64,000 nt of DNA from Oryzibacter oryziterrae. Its GTDB lineage: Bacteria > Pseudomonadota > Alphaproteobacteria > Rhizobiales > Pleomorphomonadaceae. The notes beneath the pieces were generated by a model, which worked only from the letters and a program-made list of their open reading frames with translations, searched no databases and was not told the DNA's origin. This document shows positions 62,649-64,000 of this stretch, one piece after another. The translations under genes were made by a program, and so were the position numbers. The stretch lies in the NCBI RefSeq assembly GCF_021864535.1, contig NZ_JAKJIC010000002.1, positions 434,001 to 498,000 of the forward strand. The letters are read 5' to 3'. The number at the start of each line of letters is the position of its first letter. Position 1 is the stretch's first letter.

Positions 62649-64000
62649 TCAATCGAACACGAACAGCGTCTTGCCCTGTCTGTGTTGGCGAAACGCTGCA
62701 AAGGCGATCCCGAGCAGGAGGAAGGCAAATACGGAAGCCGACAGCGTGAGCTTCCCCTTTGGCCAGGACTTGTCGGTCGGCGGGATTGCCGGCGAGATCA
62801 CCCAGGCCCGCTGGGCAACGTAGATCGACTGGGGCGACAGGGTGAGGTAGGCTTCCAGAAAGTTTGCGTACATCGTCTTCGCCGTGTCCGCGTTCACCGT
62901 CAGGTCCCTGAGGCGACCGCTGTCCATGCTGATGGAATTCGACTTCTGCAGGTAGGTGTTCAGCATCTCCTGCTGCGCGCTGACCTTCAGGTTGGCGACC
63001 TCAAGATCCCCCTTGAGATTGCGCAGCAGTCTCTGCAGTTCGACCTTGATGCCTTCGTCGACGTCCGCCAGGTGCTGGCGCAAGTCTTTCACCGCCTGGT
63101 GATCCGAGCCGAGGCGCCGTTCCAGATCAGCAAGGCGGCTGGTGCTATCGGCATAGTCCTTGCGCATGGCATTGACGACGTCGTCCTGAACGTCATAGGC
63201 GTTGATCGTTGCCGCAATGCCCTTGTCCAGCATTCCGTTGATCGCCTGAATCTTGGCGGCAATGCCATCGCGATCCTGCGAGAGGACGTTGAGTTGAGTG
63301 TTGGCGTCGATCACATTCTGATCGTTGATCCGTCCGCGGTCCGTCTCGACGATCGAGTTCGCCTGCTTGTACTGTTCGAGGGCGGTTTCCCGCTCGATGA
63401 CGCTCTGTCTCAGAGCCGCGACGCGTGATTCCGCCCAGCTTGCGGACTGTTCAGCGTCCTTCTTCTTCTGGGCGACCGACCAGCTGATATAGGAATCGGC
63501 AATCGAGTTGGCCCAAAGGGCGGCTGTGTCGGGCGTCTTTGCCGTGACCTCGATGTTGATCACATAGCTGAGACCAATCCGGCCGACGCTGATCTGCCTG
63601 CGCAGGTCATCAAGCAGGGCGTCTGCGGGCTGCGTGTCGGGCGTGCCCCCGGAGCCAAGGCCCAGTTGAGCCTTGAGGTTGGATATCTGGGCGCCGATGT
63701 AGCCGAAGAAGGGCAGCGGCGCCGATTTGAACTCGGGCGAGTTCACGAGATCATATTTCTCGATGATCGGCTTCAGGACCGAGCTTGAGGTAATGATCTC
63801 GACCTGACTGTCGATATAGGACGCCTCGCTCAAGGGATCGATCTTGTTCGAGTTACCCGATGGCAGGCCGTTATTGCCGCCGGACACGTCGATCATCAAC
63901 GCTGTCGAGGCGGTGTATTTTCGCGGCAGGGTCATTTGCAGGGCAACGCCGACGACTACACCCAGGACAGCCGCTCCGAACAGCACTTTGCGCTGGGCCT
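62649..64000 (-). CDS. Wzz/GumC-type chain-length and export protein (5' end outside window)
   Basis: The C-terminal part (about 450 residues) of a polysaccharide co-polymerase. The frame is open to the window edge, where the upstream codons give basic residues (AQRK) before the first membrane helix (LFGAAVLGVVVGVALQM), so the start codon lies beyond. The Wzz domain (YTASTALMIDVSGG, SYIDSQVEIITSSSVLKPII) is followed by a long coiled-coil (about 180-370) and a C-terminal membrane helix (LTLSASVFAFLLLGIAFAAF). It ends shortly after this helix, so no tyrosine-kinase domain with Walker motifs is fused. It controls chain length with the outer-membrane exporter. It is the first visible gene of the minus-strand cluster. 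Confidence 0.9.
   Translation of the reverse strand, partial: AQRKVLFGAAVLGVVVGVALQMTLPRKYTASTALMIDVSGGNNGLPSGNSNKIDPLSEASYIDSQVEIITSSSVLKPIIEKYDLVNSPEFKSAPLPFFGYIGAQISNLKAQLGLGSGGTPDTQPADALLDDLRRQISVGRIGLSYVINIEVTAKTPDTAALWANSIADSYISWSVAQKKKDAEQSASWAESRVAALRQSVIERETALEQYKQANSIVETDRGRINDQNVIDANTQLNVLSQDRDGIAAKIQAINGMLDKGIAATINAYDVQDDVVNAMRKDYADSTSRLADLERRLGSDHQAVKDLRQHLADVDEGIKVELQRLLRNLKGDLEVANLKVSAQQEMLNTYLQKSNSISMDSGRLRDLTVNADTAKTMYANFLEAYLTLSPQSIYVAQRAWVISPAIPPTDKSWPKGKLTLSASVFAFLLLGIAFAAFRQHRQGKTLFVFD

Overview
The window is GC-rich (about 65% by eye) with short AT-rich patches upstream of several genes. Its gene content fits an alphaproteobacterium of the order Hyphomicrobiales (Rhizobiales): two DUF1127 proteins, DUF3422, DUF4189 and DUF29 proteins, a class-III type GshA, malate synthase G, and a SorC regulator beside transaldolase. 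The genus cannot be fixed from sequence alone; a Pleomorphomonas-like bacterium is a guess.

Layout. 1-4.4 kb: 3' part of a FadL-type outer-membrane protein, then two tandem GT22 (ALG9/PIG-B-like) membrane glycosyltransferases. 4.4-6.5 kb: SorC regulator and transaldolase. 6.8-12.6 kb: two secreted proteins, a copper-radical (galactose/glyoxal) oxidase with an AbfB-like tail and a 1104-residue RCC1-HYR-RTX protein. 12.6-27.9 kb: housekeeping and signalling genes (chemoreceptor, acyl-CoA synthetase/GNAT fusion, universal stress protein, malate synthase G, diguanylate cyclase, XseA, DUF937, DUF4189, GshA). 28.3-30.5 kb: Tat-exported alginate-lyase-like protein with FN3 and LamG-like domains. 30.5-40.1 kb: amidotransferase, RsmE, DUF1127 pair with a LysR regulator, two exporters, a GGDEF-EAL protein with a degenerate EAL domain, and an MFS exporter. 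40.2-43.9 kb: lactate-utilisation genes lutC, lutB and lutA interrupted by a DUF29 gene and two repeat elements. 44-53 kb: 5'-nucleotidase, DUF3422, GlcD, a small AT-rich island with a DUF4160/DUF2442 pair, a membrane protein, an MDR alcohol dehydrogenase and a Nudix hydrolase. 53.4-64 kb: a secreted beta-helix protein and an exopolysaccharide cluster on the minus strand (chain-length protein, VpsF-like polymerase, GT2, flippase, acyltransferase, GT4, GT26) that runs off the window.

Themes. Much of the accessory content concerns extracellular polysaccharide: EPS synthesis, secreted carbohydrate-active or adhesive proteins, and c-di-GMP enzymes. GlcD and malate synthase G would together carry glycolate via glyoxylate to malate, and LutABC would oxidise lactate.

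The most unusual signal is a family of 112-bp double-hairpin elements. Three full-length copies are exactly 112 bp, a tandem partner is 108 bp, and two more are diverged or deleted. Their stems change sequence between copies yet stay paired. One full copy lies in frame inside the second GT22 gene and encodes about 38 extra residues in a loop. Other copies supply the last codons and stop codons of the DUF29, Nudix and, probably, acyltransferase genes. A second double-hairpin family (two copies) and a 142-bp element bounded by perfect 37-bp inverted repeats are also present. No tRNA, rRNA, CRISPR array, transposase or phage gene was recognised.
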